A stretch of DNA of 64,000 nt, taken from assembly GCF_018320785.1 (NCBI RefSeq), contig NC_054885.1, positions 7,700,921-7,764,920 on the forward strand, given 5' to 3'. The notes under the pieces are model-generated. The model had not been told where the DNA came from. It did no database searches and saw only the letters and a list, made by a program, of their open reading frames with translations. Origin of the DNA: Cheilinus undulatus. Taxonomy: Eukaryota > Chordata > Actinopteri > Labriformes > Labridae. Every line of letters begins with the position of its first letter. Positions within the stretch are counted from its first letter, which is position 1. The position numbers and the translations under genes are program-made. This document shows, piece after piece, positions 63,448-64,000 of this stretch.

Positions 63448-64000
63448 ACGGTTCCCTTCAGGCTCTGCTGGATCTCTGATTCTTAATTCTGATGCTTACA
63501 ATTATGATGAGGTTTGGTGCTGTTAGGTCTGAGTATTTCTGATAAAACTGTCCGAAACAGCATGTGGAGCGAGTGAGCATCAGCGACAAAATAAGCTTTA
63601 TCAGTGTCCTTTTATAGCGTCCTAACAGCATACAAGTGATTTGATGCCTCATTTTTATCCTGCTGCTCTGTTTCTATTTTTTAGAGGAACAAAGGTTAAC
63701 TGACAGGGTGATTGGAGCTTCCTACAGGGATGTTTCCTTGATATTCACTTTTCTCACTCTGTAGAGCTTGTTGGTTTGTTTTATAAGTGAGATAGTCATT
63801 TCCATATCTGTTAGAAACATTTTGCTCTGACTTTTGCTGACACAGGAGCAAAACTATTTGCTTCACTGTTGTCGAAGGCAAACAAGAAAACAAATCGTTC
63901 TTCTGTTTTTCTGGAAAATATTTCTATATGAAATAATTGTGCAAGATGTCGTACTTTTAGAAGGTAAAACTGAAATTAACAGAGCAGAGGATTCAGTATT
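63448..64000 (+). other. shmt1: shmt1 3'UTR, open at the window end
   Basis: Sequence after the stop codon shows no repeat, no further exon and no canonical AATAAA. It is probably 3'UTR continuing beyond the window. Confidence 0.5.

Overview
This is nuclear DNA from a teleost fish. It holds five multi-exon vertebrate protein genes with GT-AG introns, embedded in fish-type interspersed repeats: Tc1/mariner copies, hAT-like MITEs, L1, L2 and RTE/Rex3-type LINE pieces, and tRNA-derived SINEs with pol III B boxes. I rebuilt every gene model by hand from splice sites, reading phase and remembered human family sequences. No alignment was run. No virus-like or LTR element, CRISPR array, operon, rRNA or functional tRNA gene was recognised.

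Layout, left to right. 1-6665 is intergenic: a decayed Tc1 element, a SINE, a CpG-rich promoter-like block (2560-2690) and a 1.07 kb polypurine tract. 6806-28464 (-) is top3a, 19 coding exons and 1011 residues, whose introns carry most of the mobile elements, including an L1 with its target-site duplication and a hAT MITE with a perfect 8-bp duplication. 28465-30583 is the divergent top3a/smcr8 promoter interval. 30584-37196 (+) is smcr8, three coding exons and 940 residues; its probable 3'UTR runs to a poly(A) signal at 42275 and is loaded with transposons. 42300-44300 is the gap between the converging smcr8 and bud31 3' ends, largely filled by a degenerate GGAAATTTT-type repeat. 44709-48068 (-) is bud31, four exons and 144 residues. 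48749-53270 (+) is pdap1, six exons and 177 residues, divergent from bud31. 58287-63447 (+) is shmt1, 11 coding exons and 482 residues, with a noncoding first exon near 54325.

The genes do not form one pathway. Top3a is the decatenase of the BLM-RMI dissolvasome and of mitochondrial DNA. Smcr8 is the DENN partner of C9orf72 in autophagy and lysosome control. Bud31 is a core spliceosomal protein. Pdap1 is a phosphoprotein of uncertain role. Shmt1 is the cytosolic entry of serine into one-carbon metabolism. The top3a/smcr8 and bud31/pdap1 head-to-head pairs match mammals, but in human the second pair is on another chromosome and SHMT1 converges on SMCR8. Here bud31-pdap1 sits between them and shmt1 points the same way as smcr8.

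I found no new biological system. The most unusual items are a duplicated copy of the first smcr8 codons just upstream of its start, a nearly G-free telomere-like minisatellite filling smcr8 intron 1, a hAT element whose interior has become a degenerate repeat array, two inverted copies of a repeat carrying a helicase-like ORF fragment, and a readable DD37E-spaced Tc1/mariner transposase piece.
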